Assembly: GCA_963720805.1 (NCBI GenBank)
Contig: CAVRGT010000006.1
Span: forward strand, 248,001 to 312,000
Direction: 5' to 3'
Length of the DNA: 64,000 nucleotides
DNA from: VRUE01 sp963720805
GTDB taxonomy: Bacteria; Actinomycetota; Thermoleophilia; Solirubrobacterales; 70-9
Below the pieces are notes generated by a model. The model saw only the letters and a list, made by a program, of their open reading frames with translations. It was not told where the DNA came from and searched no databases. Positions 17,004 to 25,676 of this stretch are shown one piece after another. The position numbers were made by a program, and so were the translations under genes. How positions within the stretch are numbered: position 1 is the stretch's first letter; each line of letters begins with the position of its first letter.

Positions 17004-18956
17004 TCAGCCTCCCGGCACCCCAAGTTGGAATACGCCGCGCAGGCGGGTGCCGTCGCGGGTGTGGGCGACGACGCCGATCTCGAAGCGACCCGGCTCAAGT
17101 GTGATCTCGCTGACGAACCTCCCCGGACCGAGGCGCCGCAGCGACTGCCGGCGCGGCCACTCCCCCGCGCTCCCGGCCGTGACCACTATCTGGTCGACTT
17201 CCGAGAACGAGCCGAAAGCCGTGAAGCAGGTGACGTGAACGGTGCTGGGACCGGCGCGCTGGGGGTCCGGTTCGATCCGGATGTCGCCCACCGAGCCGAT
17301 CTGCATCGTGTACTGGGGCGGCTTGCCGGGAATGCGCAGAGCGGAGACGAACTGTCGCGGGCCCGGCACTTCGAGCTGCAGCGGTACCGTCACCCCACTC
17401 GCCCCCCGCTGCAGCGTCACGGTAACTGCCCAGCGGCCGTCGAAAGCGAGGTTGGCGCCCGAGCCGACGTAGGTTCCGTCGGGCCCGGGCTTCAGCTCCA
17501 GGGTCGAAGCGGCGACACCCGGGTCGTCAACCGGGGTGAAGCGCAGACTCGCCCGGCCGTCGCTCAGTGGCTCGCCGGAGTCGTAGTCCTCGACCTTGAG
17601 TGTGAACAGGTTCGGACCCGGCTCGGCCGAGGCGGTGCCGAGCTCGACCCGCGTGGTGGTGGCGAAGTCCGACCCGGCAACGGTGATGCCGGGCGGCGCC
17701 ACGGCGCCCGGGACCGGGGGCGCCAACGTGCCGAGCAGGGCGGCGACGGCGAGGGCCGCGACGGCGAGGGCGAGCTCGATCCGCGAGGTGCGCCGTAGGG
17801 GTCTCAGGTCGGTGCCGGCCGCCGACACACCGCGAGTGCGGTTGCGGTTGGCGAGGGCGAGGATCAATCCGAGCAGGGCGAACTTGGCCAGGACGGCGCG
17901 ACCGTAGCCGCTGCTCAAAAGCTGCCCCCACGAGGAGAGCTCGTCGACGGCGCGCAGGGTGCCGGTGAGGAAAACCGCGAGCAGGGCCACGAGGGCGACC
18001 GCGGCAAAGCGGCGCACCGCCGCGGCCTTGACCGGCGAGGGCTCGCCGCGGATCCCGAGCAGAAGCGCCGCCAGACCGCCGGCCCAGATCGCGGCGGCGG
18101 CGAAATGCGTCACCTGGGCAAGGACCGTGACCAACGAGGACCAGTTGCCCGCGGCCGCGTGGCCGGCGTCGACGTGGGCGACGATCGCGCCGAGGGCGGC
18201 AATCGCGACCAGCCCGAGCGCAACCCGGCGGCCCGCGCCATCTCGCCGGCGGGCGAGGAGGAGCCCGACACCGGCGAGGGCGAGCGCCGCGCCGCGCCAG
18301 GCGAGTGCCGCGCCCACCGGAGTGTCGAGCAGGGCGGCGAGCGAGGAGGCCGCGCTGCTGCGCTGGGCCGCGCCGAGCAGCAGCAGGCCAACCAGCGCTG
18401 CGGCCCAGCCGGCCGCGGCCAGACGCAGGTCACTGCCGGAGGACCCGCCGAACCCCGCCAAAGCGGCGACCGCGCCGCCAAGCAGAGCGGCGACGCCGAG
18501 CAGGAACAGCCAACGGGCAACCAGTTCCAGGGCTGAGATCGAGCTTGCGGTGCTGCTCGCGCTCGCCGCCGCCCCGCCTGGCGACTGGCGCACACCGAAG
18601 GCGTAGGTCCCTTCGGTTGCATGCCCGTCCACGGCCGAGACAACCTTCCAGCTGACCGCGTAGACGCCGCGCGGCAGCCGCCGCACCGGCACGACAAGCG
18701 CCAGTGGATCGCCGGGCGGCGCTTTCGCACTGCCGCGCTGCACGCTTTCGCCGCCGGGCCCGAGCACGCGGATCTCCGAGAGCGAGGCCTGTGGCTGCTC
18801 ACTGAAGCTGAGCCGCACCGACTGCGGCGTCGCGCCGAGCGTTGCCCCGGGCGCGGGTTCGGCCCCGAAGAGGCCCGCGTGGGCGCTCGCGGCGCCGGGC
18901 GCGATCAGGCCAACTGCCGCCGCCAGCAGCAGCGCGCAGGCGAGGCGAGGGTTCAG
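17004..18956 (-). CDS. CopC-CopD fusion copper resistance protein
   Basis: The protein begins with a signal sequence (LACALLLAAAVGLIAPGAASAHAGLF), a CopC domain (SAHAG start, LSFSEQPQ, SWKVVSAVDGHATEGTYAFGV), then about eight membrane helices of a CopD domain and a C-terminal periplasmic Ig-like segment (VAGSDFATTTRVELGTASAEPGPN). The N-terminal His of the mature CopC copper site is present. No ATG, GTG or TTG lies before the signal peptide in this frame; a CTG at 18956 overlapping the upstream stop (CTGA) is the best fit, while GTG 18818 would delete the signal. Coupled to the upstream gene. Confidence 0.8.
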   Translation of the reverse strand: MNPRLACALLLAAAVGLIAPGAASAHAGLFGAEPAPGATLGATPQSVRLSFSEQPQASLSEIRVLGPGGESVQRGSAKAPPGDPLALVVPVRRLPRGVYAVSWKVVSAVDGHATEGTYAFGVRQSPGGAAASASSTASSISALELVARWLFLLGVAALLGGAVAALAGFGGSSGSDLRLAAAGWAAALVGLLLLGAAQRSSAASSLAALLDTPVGAALAWRGAALALAGVGLLLARRRDGAGRRVALGLVAIAALGAIVAHVDAGHAAAGNWSSLVTVLAQVTHFAAAAIWAGGLAALLLGIRGEPSPVKAAAVRRFAAVALVALLAVFLTGTLRAVDELSSWGQLLSSGYGRAVLAKFALLGLILALANRNRTRGVSAAGTDLRPLRRTSRIELALAVAALAVAALLGTLAPPVPGAVAPPGITVAGSDFATTTRVELGTASAEPGPNLFTLKVEDYDSGEPLSDGRASLRFTPVDDPGVAASTLELKPGPDGTYVGSGANLAFDGRWAVTVTLQRGASGVTVPLQLEVPGPRQFVSALRIPGKPPQYTMQIGSVGDIRIEPDPQRAGPSTVHVTCFTAFGSFSEVDQIVVTAGSAGEWPRRQSLRRLGPGRFVSEITLEPGRFEIGVVAHTRDGTRLRGVFQLGVPGG

Positions 18957-19588
18957 GAGCGCCAGCTCCGCCGCCGCGCCCGCAGGACGATCACGACCGA
19001 CATCGCCAGGGCCGCGGCGGCGATCGCGAGCGCGATTCTGGCCGTCCGCTTGGCGCCATCGGCGCTGTCAGTCGCCTTCGTCACTCGATCGGCTTCGCGC
19101 ACGACCCGTTCGGCCAGTTCGCCGCTCGATGGGTCGGCGACCGGGAACTCGACTTCGGCGCTCTCGCCGACGCACTCGAAGGTCGCCTCCGAGCAGGGGC
19201 TGCCAACGTCGACCCTGTGTCCCTCGACCACCCCGGTCACGTGGAAGCCGTAGGAACCGGGCCGGGTCGGCACCAGCGCGGCGCGTAGCTCGCCCGCACC
19301 CTCATCGGGGAGGAGCGGCAGCGTCGTCGCCCGGCGGCCGAAGCTGACCTCGACCGAGAGCGCGCCCGCGGGCACCGCAACCGGGTCGCCGTTGGCGCCA
19401 GACACGTCGACTTCGACAAAGTTGGCGAAGCCGCTGAGCGGCGGCTCGCTTCCCCAGCCGATCTCGACCTGGAACGGGCCGGAGGACTTGGTCACGTGCG
19501 CCGAGCCGACGCCCGCGACGGCCGCGCAGAGCAGCGCGACGAGGAGTAGAGCCCCTCCGCTGCGTGCCGCGAACCTCACTCGGTGCAT
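18953..19588 (-). CDS. Secreted, C-terminally anchored protein linked to CopCD
   Basis: A 211-residue protein with a signal peptide (ALLLVALLCAAVAGVGSAH), a beta-rich body starting HVTKSSGPFQVEIGWGSEPPLSGFANFVEVDV, and a C-terminal TM helix (IALAIAAAALAMSVVIVLRARRR). The body resembles the YtkA/FixH-like beta-sandwich proteins often found beside CopC-CopD genes; one Cys pair (GSPCSEATFECVG) could form a disulfide. ATG 19588 is the signal-peptide start. First gene of the copper-linked group, overlapping the CopCD start by four bases. Confidence 0.65.
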   Translation of the reverse strand: MHRVRFAARSGGALLLVALLCAAVAGVGSAHVTKSSGPFQVEIGWGSEPPLSGFANFVEVDVSGANGDPVAVPAGALSVEVSFGRRATTLPLLPDEGAGELRAALVPTRPGSYGFHVTGVVEGHRVDVGSPCSEATFECVGESAEVEFPVADPSSGELAERVVREADRVTKATDSADGAKRTARIALAIAAAALAMSVVIVLRARRRSWRS

Positions 19589-19641
19589 CCGTCCTCCCCG
19601 ATCGCGTGGACAAGCCGTCAACAGCGGCAACCGGTCTGAAT

Positions 19642-20109
19642 CTACCCGAGCAACTCGCGTAGACGGTCGAGGAACGGCGCCTGAGCGGGGTTGATCTTGC
19701 CGCGGGCTCGCTCCGGCGAAAACCACTCGGCCCGGTCCACCTCGGGGAACTCGCGCTCCCGGCCGGAGCGCGGCGGCCACTGCATGGTGAAGGTGTTGCT
19801 GTGCAGGGCCGCCGGGTCGAAGTCGCCCTCGGCCGCCCAGCCGTGGACGATCTTGCCGCTCTTCTGGCGCACCTCGCCCAGACCGGTCAGCGCCTCGGGG
19901 GTCAAGCCCAGCGACGAGCCGATCTCCTCCCCCAGCTCGCGCAGCGCGCAGGCCCGCAACTCCTCCCCATCGTCGGGCTCGCCCTTGGGAATCGACCAGG
20001 CGCCCTCGTCCTTCTTCGCCCAGAGGGGCCCGCCCGGGTGCACGAGCAGCACCTCCAGGGAATCCGCCTCACCGCGGTACAGCAGGATGCCGGCGCTGGT
20101 CTTTGCCAC
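19642..20109 (-). CDS. NUDIX hydrolase
   Basis: A 155-residue protein with a full NUDIX box, GEPDDGEELRACALRELGEE followed by IG, near residues 43-64. GTG 20109 gives the usual opening (V-A-K-T-S-A-G-I-L-L-Y-R); the frame also extends upstream into an inverted repeat but without family support. NUDIX enzymes cleave nucleoside diphosphates linked to another group; the substrate is not predictable here. Confidence 0.8.
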   Translation of the reverse strand: MAKTSAGILLYRGEADSLEVLLVHPGGPLWAKKDEGAWSIPKGEPDDGEELRACALRELGEEIGSSLGLTPEALTGLGEVRQKSGKIVHGWAAEGDFDPAALHSNTFTMQWPPRSGREREFPEVDRAEWFSPERARGKINPAQAPFLDRLRELLG

Positions 20110-20129
20110 CGCGAAAACGGTAGTCGACC

Positions 20130-20177
20130 GCGCATCCGACTTTGACCACACCAGAGTGGGGTCAAAGTCGGATGCGC
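20130..20177. repeat. 18-bp perfect inverted repeat, likely terminator
   Basis: GCGCATCCGACTTTGACC at 20130-20147 is exactly repeated in reverse complement at 20160-20177 around a 12-base loop. It sits directly after the stop of the FAD oxidoreductase gene and just before the NUDIX start, so it probably ends the former. It lacks a T run and is unusually long, so a protein-binding or cruciform role is possible. Confidence 0.6.
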
Positions 20178-20178
20178 G

Positions 20179-21345
20179 TCAGGCCACTCGCCTCAGCTCG
20201 CCGCGTTGGCTTCCCGCCGCGACGAGGGCGAGGCGCCCGGCCTCAGTGCCGCTCGCCCACGAGACCTCGGAGAGCAGGCCGGGGGCGGCGACCATGTCGC
20301 CCGCCAGGAAGACCCCGTCGCCGCGATCGACTGCGGGGCGGTCGCGCCAGGTCTTGCCGGGGTGATCGAGCGGGCCGCTGCGACCGTCCATCACCTGGCG
20401 TCGGCGCCAGTTCTCGCGGTCCGCCAGCCCCGGGAAGGCGGCCTCGAGCAGGCGCTCGAGACGCAGCGCCGTCTGCTCGGCCCCCTCCCCCGGCCGCACT
20501 GGCATCTGCGCCTGAACCAGCTCCTCGCCGACAGGCGCCAGCGAGGGATCGGCGGCGCTGAAGCGCTCGACCCAGCCGGACTCGTCGAGGTCGGAGACGA
20601 CGAAGGGGTCGCCGCGGCGATGCTCGAGGCCGAGATCGATGCAGACCGTGTGGCCGCCCGGCCAACTCAGCGACTCATCGCCGAGCAGCTCCCCCGCCCG
20701 CTCCAGCTCGGTAGCGACAATAAGCGGCGCCTCCGGCAGCGACTCGACCGCGTGCCCGGTCTCGATCTCGACTCCGAGGCGGCGCGCCCGGTTCTCGAGC
20801 GAATCGATCAGCGAGCTCCAGCCGCCGTGCAGGTAACGCGCGGTCGGCGGCGGACTAAGCAGGACGCGCACCGAGTGCTTCCAGACGAAGGCGGCGGAGA
20901 GCTCGCCGGGGTCGTGGTGGAATGTGTAGACGCCGGCAGCGGCGGAGAGCATCGCCGCGGTGCGCTCGTCGGAGTGGTCGGCGACCCAGCCGCGGAAGTC
21001 CTGATCAACGGGCGCTTCGCGTCCGCGCAAGCGCAGCACGGCCGGGATCGCTCCCAGCGGCGGCGTACGGCGGATCTCGCCCTGCCAGCGGAAGCGGATA
21101 CCGGCCAGCGGTGGCCCAGAGTAGTGAGGCAGCAGTTCGCGCTCGGCCAGCCAGGCCCAGAGCGGCCCGTCCTTATAGATGACGTGAGGACCGAAGTTCG
21201 CCTTGTAGGGACCGGCCATGCTGCGCGCGCGCCCACCGAGCGAATCGTGCGCCTCGAGCAGCCGCACCGACGCACCACCCTCGGCCGCAGTGATCGCCGC
21301 AGTCAACCCGGCAATACCGCCCCCAACAACCGCGATCCCGCTCAT
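20179..21345 (-). CDS. FAD-dependent oxidoreductase (protoporphyrinogen oxidase/phytoene desaturase-like)
   Basis: A 388-residue flavoprotein: dinucleotide-binding GIAVVGGGIAGLTAAITAAEGGASVRLLEA at residues 3-32, a GGRARS segment near 40, a central substrate domain, and a C-terminal GDGVFLAGDMVAAPGLLSEVSWASG FAD-closing motif. ATG 21345 has AGGGGAG just upstream. Amine-oxidase-like enzymes of this kind oxidise porphyrins, carotenoids or amines; which one is not clear. Divergent from a MocR regulator that may control it. Confidence 0.75.
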   Translation of the reverse strand: MSGIAVVGGGIAGLTAAITAAEGGASVRLLEAHDSLGGRARSMAGPYKANFGPHVIYKDGPLWAWLAERELLPHYSGPPLAGIRFRWQGEIRRTPPLGAIPAVLRLRGREAPVDQDFRGWVADHSDERTAAMLSAAAGVYTFHHDPGELSAAFVWKHSVRVLLSPPPTARYLHGGWSSLIDSLENRARRLGVEIETGHAVESLPEAPLIVATELERAGELLGDESLSWPGGHTVCIDLGLEHRRGDPFVVSDLDESGWVERFSAADPSLAPVGEELVQAQMPVRPGEGAEQTALRLERLLEAAFPGLADRENWRRRQVMDGRSGPLDHPGKTWRDRPAVDRGDGVFLAGDMVAAPGLLSEVSWASGTEAGRLALVAAGSQRGELRRVA

Positions 21346-21441
21346 AGCTCCCCTCACTTTCATCGCCTGCTGACTTCCCCTTTTTGGGCGCATAGGCACT
21401 ACAAAGCACGAAGTCACCGTCTGGGGGTGATCGTAGGGGCT

Positions 21442-21467
21442 TACTGGTTCGCTATACAGTGCCAGTA
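21442..21467 (+). promoter_or_regulatory. Inverted repeat/promoter abutting the MocR start
   Basis: TACTGG (21442-21447) and CCAGTA (21462-21467) are inverted repeats with a nested ACTG/CAGT pair; a TATACA box at 21453-21458 lies between them. The ATG at 21468 follows the right arm directly, so the mRNA would be leaderless and the site is well placed for autoregulation. Confidence 0.5.
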
Positions 21468-22859
21468 ATGGCGCGTTCTGGTGGACCAGTTGGCCCGAAC
21501 CTGCTGGTCGATTTGGACCGTGAGGCAGACGTACCGCTGCACGAACAGATCGAGCGCTCGATTCGCGAGGGCGTCCGCAGCGGCAGGCTGGCAGCCGAAT
21601 CGCAGCTTCCTTCCACCCGCAGCTTCGCCGCCGAGTTGGGGATCTCGCGCGGCGTCGTCAGCGAGGCCTACAGCCAGCTCGCCGCCGAGGGCTACCTGCT
21701 CGCTCGCCAGGGCGCCCCGGTGCGGGTGGCGCCGACCGTGCGGGCCGCGGCGCGGCGCTCCCCCTCCCCCTCACTGCGGCCCAGCTTCATCCACCGCCTC
21801 GACCCCGGGCTTCCCGACCTCGCCGGCTTCCCCCGCGACCGCTGGCTGCGCTCGCTGCGGGCCGCCTGGCGACAGGCGCCGATCGACGCCGTCGACTACC
21901 CCGACCCGCGCGGGGTGCCGGCGCTGAGGGAGACGCTCGCTGCCTACCTCGGGCGCGTGCGCGGCGCCGCCGCGGACCCGGAGCAACTGCTGATCTGCAC
22001 CGGCTTCAGCCAGGGCCTCTCGCTGATCGCCCGCTGGCTCGCCAGTCGCGGCGTCGAGAGAGTCGCTCTCGAGGACCCGGGCTGGCACAGCCACCGCCTG
22101 ATCCTCGAGCAGGCCGGCCTCGCGGTCGAGCCGATCCCGGTCGACGGCGAGGGCCTGCGGGTCGACCTGCTCGAGCGCTGCGATGCGGCCGCCGTCATCG
22201 TCACCCCCGCCCACCAGTTCCCGACCGGCGCCGTGCTGAGCAGCGAGCGGCGCGCGGCCCTGATCGAGTGGGCGGAGCGCGGGGAGCGGCTGATCGTCGA
22301 GGACGACTTCGACGCCGAGTTGCGCTACGACCGCGGCGGGGTTGGCGCATTGCAGGGACTCGCCCCCGAGCGGGTCGCCTACATCGGCTCGGCAAGTAAG
22401 CGGCTGGTGCCCGGAATGCGACTGGGCTGGATGCTCACTCCCTCCTGGCTGGGCTGGCCGCTGATCTCGGTCAAGGCAATCGAGGACCGCGGCTCGGAGG
22501 CGATCGGCCAGCTCGCCCTGCAGGATTTCATCGAGCGCGGCGAGCTCGACCGCCACCTGCGGCGAATGCGACTGCGCTACTCGCGCCGGCGCGAAGCGCT
22601 GATGGAGGCGCTCGAGCGGCACCTGCCCCAGGCGCGGGTCACGGAGGGTGCCGCCGGCCTCTATGAGCTGGCCGAGCTGCCTGCGGAGGTTGACGAGGCG
22701 GCCTTGGTCAGCGCCGCGGCCAGCCGCGGCGTCGGCGTCGAGGGGCTGGCGCTCCATCGCTTCAAACCTGGCGGCCCACCCGGCCTCGTCCTCGGCTTCG
22801 CCGCCATGCCCGAGCCGGCGATCGAGCAGAGCGTGCACCTTCTGGGAGAGATCCTTTAG
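21468..22859 (+). CDS. MocR/PdxR-family transcriptional regulator
   Basis: A 463-residue GntR-aminotransferase fusion. The winged helix is at residues ~20-85 (LHEQIERSIREGVRSGRL, LPSTRSFAAELGISRGVVSEAYSQL), and a fold-type I aminotransferase domain follows from ~115, with the PLP lysine in YIGSASKRLVPGMRLGW near residue 309 and EDDFDAELRYD before it. MocR proteins sense PLP or PLP adducts and regulate vitamin B6, taurine, GABA or similar genes. The target is not given by the neighbours, though the divergent FAD oxidoreductase is a candidate. ATG 21468 chosen over GTG 21459. Confidence 0.85.
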   Translation: MARSGGPVGPNLLVDLDREADVPLHEQIERSIREGVRSGRLAAESQLPSTRSFAAELGISRGVVSEAYSQLAAEGYLLARQGAPVRVAPTVRAAARRSPSPSLRPSFIHRLDPGLPDLAGFPRDRWLRSLRAAWRQAPIDAVDYPDPRGVPALRETLAAYLGRVRGAAADPEQLLICTGFSQGLSLIARWLASRGVERVALEDPGWHSHRLILEQAGLAVEPIPVDGEGLRVDLLERCDAAAVIVTPAHQFPTGAVLSSERRAALIEWAERGERLIVEDDFDAELRYDRGGVGALQGLAPERVAYIGSASKRLVPGMRLGWMLTPSWLGWPLISVKAIEDRGSEAIGQLALQDFIERGELDRHLRRMRLRYSRRREALMEALERHLPQARVTEGAAGLYELAELPAEVDEAALVSAAASRGVGVEGLALHRFKPGGPPGLVLGFAAMPEPAIEQSVHLLGEIL

Positions 22860-22860
22860 C

Positions 22861-22908
22861 GCGATTGATCGATTGACCCCCGGATCCGGTGGCAAATCGA
22901 TCAATCGC
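22861..22908. terminator. Bidirectional terminator-type inverted repeat
   Basis: GCGATTGATCGATT and AATCGATCAATCGC are perfect 14-base arms around a 20-base loop that itself contains CCGGATCCGG. It lies exactly between the convergent MocR and amidase stops. Confidence 0.65.
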
Positions 22909-22916
22909 GTCGCGGG

Positions 22917-24335
22917 CTATGCGACCGCCGCCGGGGCGAGGCGCTCGGCCCAGGGACGGGCCGCCTCGAGCTGGGCGCCGAGGCGGACCAGCCGCGCCTC
23001 TTCGAAGGGGCCGCCAGTGAGCATCGTGCCGACCGGGATCCCGTCCTCGTTCCAGTGCAGCGGCAGCGAGATGCTCGGCAGGCCGGTGATGTTGCCGAAG
23101 GCGCTGAAGCAGACCGAGCTGATCGTCTCGAAGACCGGCTGGTCGGGCGCGGCGTGCTGCGCGGCCAGGACCTGACCGCTCGGCGGCGGCAGGATGCCCG
23201 AAGTCGGGGTCAGCAGCAGATCGAAGTCGCGGCCCCAGCGGGCGACTTCGCGACGCGAGAGCCGCTCCAGCCTCTGCACGGCGACGACGTACTCGTAGGC
23301 GCTGACGCCGTCGGTCGCGGCCTCGTAGGCGTGGCGATTGTGCGGCTCGACCTTGGACCAGTCGACGCCGTCGTAGTCGGCGATTCCGCCAATCGTCATA
23401 GTCACGAAGTCCGGCGTCAGCTCCTCGGAGATCGTTCCCACCTCGACCTCGCTCACCTCGTGGCCGAGCTCCTCGAGCAGGGCGGCGGCCTCGCGGGCGG
23501 CGCGGACGCAATCGGGGTCGGTCGGCAGACCGAGCGGCGCCTCGGCCATCAGGCCGATCCGCAGCTTCTCGACCGGCGCACCGACCTCCTCGGCAAAGGG
23601 GCGCTGCGGCGCCGGGGCGTTGAACCAGGCGAGCGGGTCGGGCCCGGCCATCGCGTCGAGCGAGGCCGCGGCGTCGGCCATCGTGCGCGTGATCGCGCCC
23701 TCGACCACGGCGCCCATCCAAGTTTGCGCGCGGCGCGGGATGCGGCCGCGGCTGCTCTTCAGGCCGACCAGCCCGGTGTAGGCGGCGGGGATGCGAATCG
23801 AGCCGCCGCCGTCGTTGGCGTGGGCGATCGGGAACATCCCGCCCGCCACCGCCGCCGAGGCGCCGCCGGAAGAGCCGCCCGAGGCGCGGGCGGTGTCCCA
23901 GGGGTTGACGGTGTTGCCGTAGCGCGAGTTCTCGGCCACGGTCAGCGGGCCGAACTCGGGAGTGTTGGTGCGGCCGCAGAGAACGAAGCCGGCCCGCTGC
24001 AGCGCTTCGACAACGAGCTCGCTCTCGGCGCTCGGCTCATCGGTCGCGCCGTTGGATCCGTAGGTCAGCGGCCAGCCCGCGACCGCGGTCAGGTCCTTGA
24101 TCGGGATCGGCACGCCGAGGAACGGCGTCTCCTCCCCGGCCGCGATCCGCGCGTCGGCGTCGCGAGCGGCCGCGCGAGCCGCCTCATCGTCGCGCCAGAC
24201 GACCGCCTTCAACTCCGGGTTGCGCGCGTCGACCGCGGCCAGACAGGCGTCGAGCAGCTCGACCGCGGTGAGCTCGCGTGCCCGCAGCGCAGCCGCCAGC
24301 TCCACTGCAGACGAAGTCGGTCCGAGCTCCCCCAT
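22917..24335 (-). CDS. Amidase-signature family hydrolase
   Basis: A 472-residue amidase-signature enzyme. The catalytic lysine is in GVPIPIKDL near residue 79, the cis-serine in ARASGGSSGGASAAVAGG near 155 and the nucleophile serine in GGGSIRIPAAYTGLVGLK near 178. Length and order fit aryl/acyl-amidases or amino-acid amidases. No GatB or GatC is nearby, so it is not the Glu-tRNA amidotransferase subunit. Cytosolic, no signal peptide. Confidence 0.85.
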   Translation of the reverse strand: MGELGPTSSAVELAAALRARELTAVELLDACLAAVDARNPELKAVVWRDDEAARAAARDADARIAAGEETPFLGVPIPIKDLTAVAGWPLTYGSNGATDEPSAESELVVEALQRAGFVLCGRTNTPEFGPLTVAENSRYGNTVNPWDTARASGGSSGGASAAVAGGMFPIAHANDGGGSIRIPAAYTGLVGLKSSRGRIPRRAQTWMGAVVEGAITRTMADAAASLDAMAGPDPLAWFNAPAPQRPFAEEVGAPVEKLRIGLMAEAPLGLPTDPDCVRAAREAAALLEELGHEVSEVEVGTISEELTPDFVTMTIGGIADYDGVDWSKVEPHNRHAYEAATDGVSAYEYVVAVQRLERLSRREVARWGRDFDLLLTPTSGILPPPSGQVLAAQHAAPDQPVFETISSVCFSAFGNITGLPSISLPLHWNEDGIPVGTMLTGGPFEEARLVRLGAQLEAARPWAERLAPAAVA

Positions 24336-24397
24336 GACGCGGATCGTAACCGCCTACCGCGCCTCGGCGCTCGCCTCCAGCCTAAACTCGGCCACCT

Positions 24398-25285
24398 GTG
24401 ATTACCACGGCCTCCATCCTCTCCAGCTTTTGGGACGGCCTCGAAGAGAACCACGAGCAGGCGGTCTTCCTCGTCCTCGTCGGCTTTCTCGGCTCCTTCG
24501 CCTTCATCCGCATGAGCACGCGGATCATCCGCAGCGAACGGGTCTCCTGGTGGCCCGGGAGCGTCGAAAGCGAGAGCGGCGTTCATGTCCACCACCTGGT
24601 CTTCGGGATCGTGACGATGATGGTCGCCGGGACGCTCGCCTTCGTCGCCGACGGTCGCAGCCCCTACACCGAGATCTGCGCGCTCGGCTTCGGCGTAGGG
24701 GTCGGCCTGACGATCGACGAGTTCGCCCTCTGGGTCCACCTCGAGGACGTCTACTGGGCGAAAGAGGGGCGCAGCTCGATCGACGCCACCGTGATCGCGG
24801 CGGCCGCGATGCTGCTGATCCTGCTCGGCGCCAACCCGCTGGCGATCGATTCGGGCTCGCCCGAGGTGGTGATCACCAGCATCCTCGCCACCCTCTTCGT
24901 CTTCGCCATGGTCGCGATCTGCTTCCTCAAGGGTCGGGTCATGCACGGGGTCGTCGGCTTCTTCATCTTCCCGATTGCGGTCTACGGCGCCTGCCGGATC
25001 GGCAAGCCGGGCTCGAGCTGGGGACGGCGGCGTTACGGCGAGCGCCGGCCGAAGAAGCAGGCCAAGGCCGAGGAGCGCTTCCATCCCGGCCGCCGCACCG
25101 AGCGCTTCAAGGAAGCCTTCCGCGACATCGTCGGCGGCAAGCCGAGCGAGGGCCTGGCCGCGGTCGGCGACGAGGCGGTCGCCGCGACCCGCGAGGCGGG
25201 GACCGAAATGCGCGAAGGGGCGGAACGGCTGGCCCAGGCGGCCGACCCGAGCCGCCGGCGCGAGGACGACGAGAGCGACCGTTAG
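24398..25285 (+). CDS. Integral membrane protein of unknown function
   Basis: A 295-residue protein starting with GTG at 24398. About six TM helices lie in the first 200 residues (AVFLVLVGFLGSFAFI, LVFGIVTMMVAGTLAFV, ICALGFGVGVGLTIDEFALW, ATVIAAAAMLLILLGA, VVITSILATLFVFAMVAICFL, GVVGFFIFPIAVYGACRI). Conserved-looking polar motifs in the membrane are VHVHHLVFGI and DEFALWVHLEDVYW, which could bind a metal or haem. The C-terminal 90 residues are cytosolic, charged and helical. Its stop overlaps the convergent cupin stop by four bases. Confidence 0.65.
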   Translation: MITTASILSSFWDGLEENHEQAVFLVLVGFLGSFAFIRMSTRIIRSERVSWWPGSVESESGVHVHHLVFGIVTMMVAGTLAFVADGRSPYTEICALGFGVGVGLTIDEFALWVHLEDVYWAKEGRSSIDATVIAAAAMLLILLGANPLAIDSGSPEVVITSILATLFVFAMVAICFLKGRVMHGVVGFFIFPIAVYGACRIGKPGSSWGRRRYGERRPKKQAKAEERFHPGRRTERFKEAFRDIVGGKPSEGLAAVGDEAVAATREAGTEMREGAERLAQAADPSRRREDDESDR

Positions 25286-25662
25286 GTCTGCGGGTGCTCG
25301 GCGGCGCGGCGGCGCACGTCGGACTTCTCGGCCAGCGTCATCGCGCCGGGATGGCCGTCGCCGGGCCACGGGGTGAGGATCAAGAGCAGGCGGGCGTCTG
25401 AGCGCGCGCTGATCGTGTGACGCTCGCCGGGGTCAAACTCGAAGAGGTGGCCGGGCTCGGCCGCGACGGTCTCGCCGTCGGGCACGGCGACCTCGACCTC
25501 ACCGCCGACGACGACGATCCGCGCCCGCTCATGAACCTCGTGCTCGGAGAGCTGCTCCCCCGCGGGGATGTCCAGCACGATCGTCCGCGCATCCTCAGCC
25601 GAGGCAAGGATCTGGGGAGCGTGGGGCTCCGCGTCGATGATCTTCAGGTCCCAACTCTGCAT
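25282..25662 (-). CDS. Small cupin-domain protein
   Basis: A 126-residue single-domain cupin. The first motif is AGEQLSEHEVHERARIVVVGGEVEV with H, E and H at metal positions, and the second is PGHLFEFDPGERHTISA with a histidine. Such small cupins bind a metal or small ligand and often have regulatory or unknown roles. ATG 25662 is chosen; the frame extends three codons to a TTG. Confidence 0.75.
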   Translation of the reverse strand: MQSWDLKIIDAEPHAPQILASAEDARTIVLDIPAGEQLSEHEVHERARIVVVGGEVEVAVPDGETVAAEPGHLFEFDPGERHTISARSDARLLLILTPWPGDGHPGAMTLAEKSDVRRRAAEHPQT

Positions 25663-25676
25663 CCCTTGCAAAGAAC

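Noticed and set aside
14321..17098. Multicopper oxidase start at 17098
   Set aside because: The extra 76 residues are Arg/Ser-rich and would bury the signal peptide; ATG 16870 opens a normal signal sequence.
23055..24401. A 448-codon plus-strand frame opposite the amidase
   Set aside because: Composition is Arg/Gly/Ala-rich as expected for antisense of high-GC coding sequence, and the amidase frame has all catalytic motifs.
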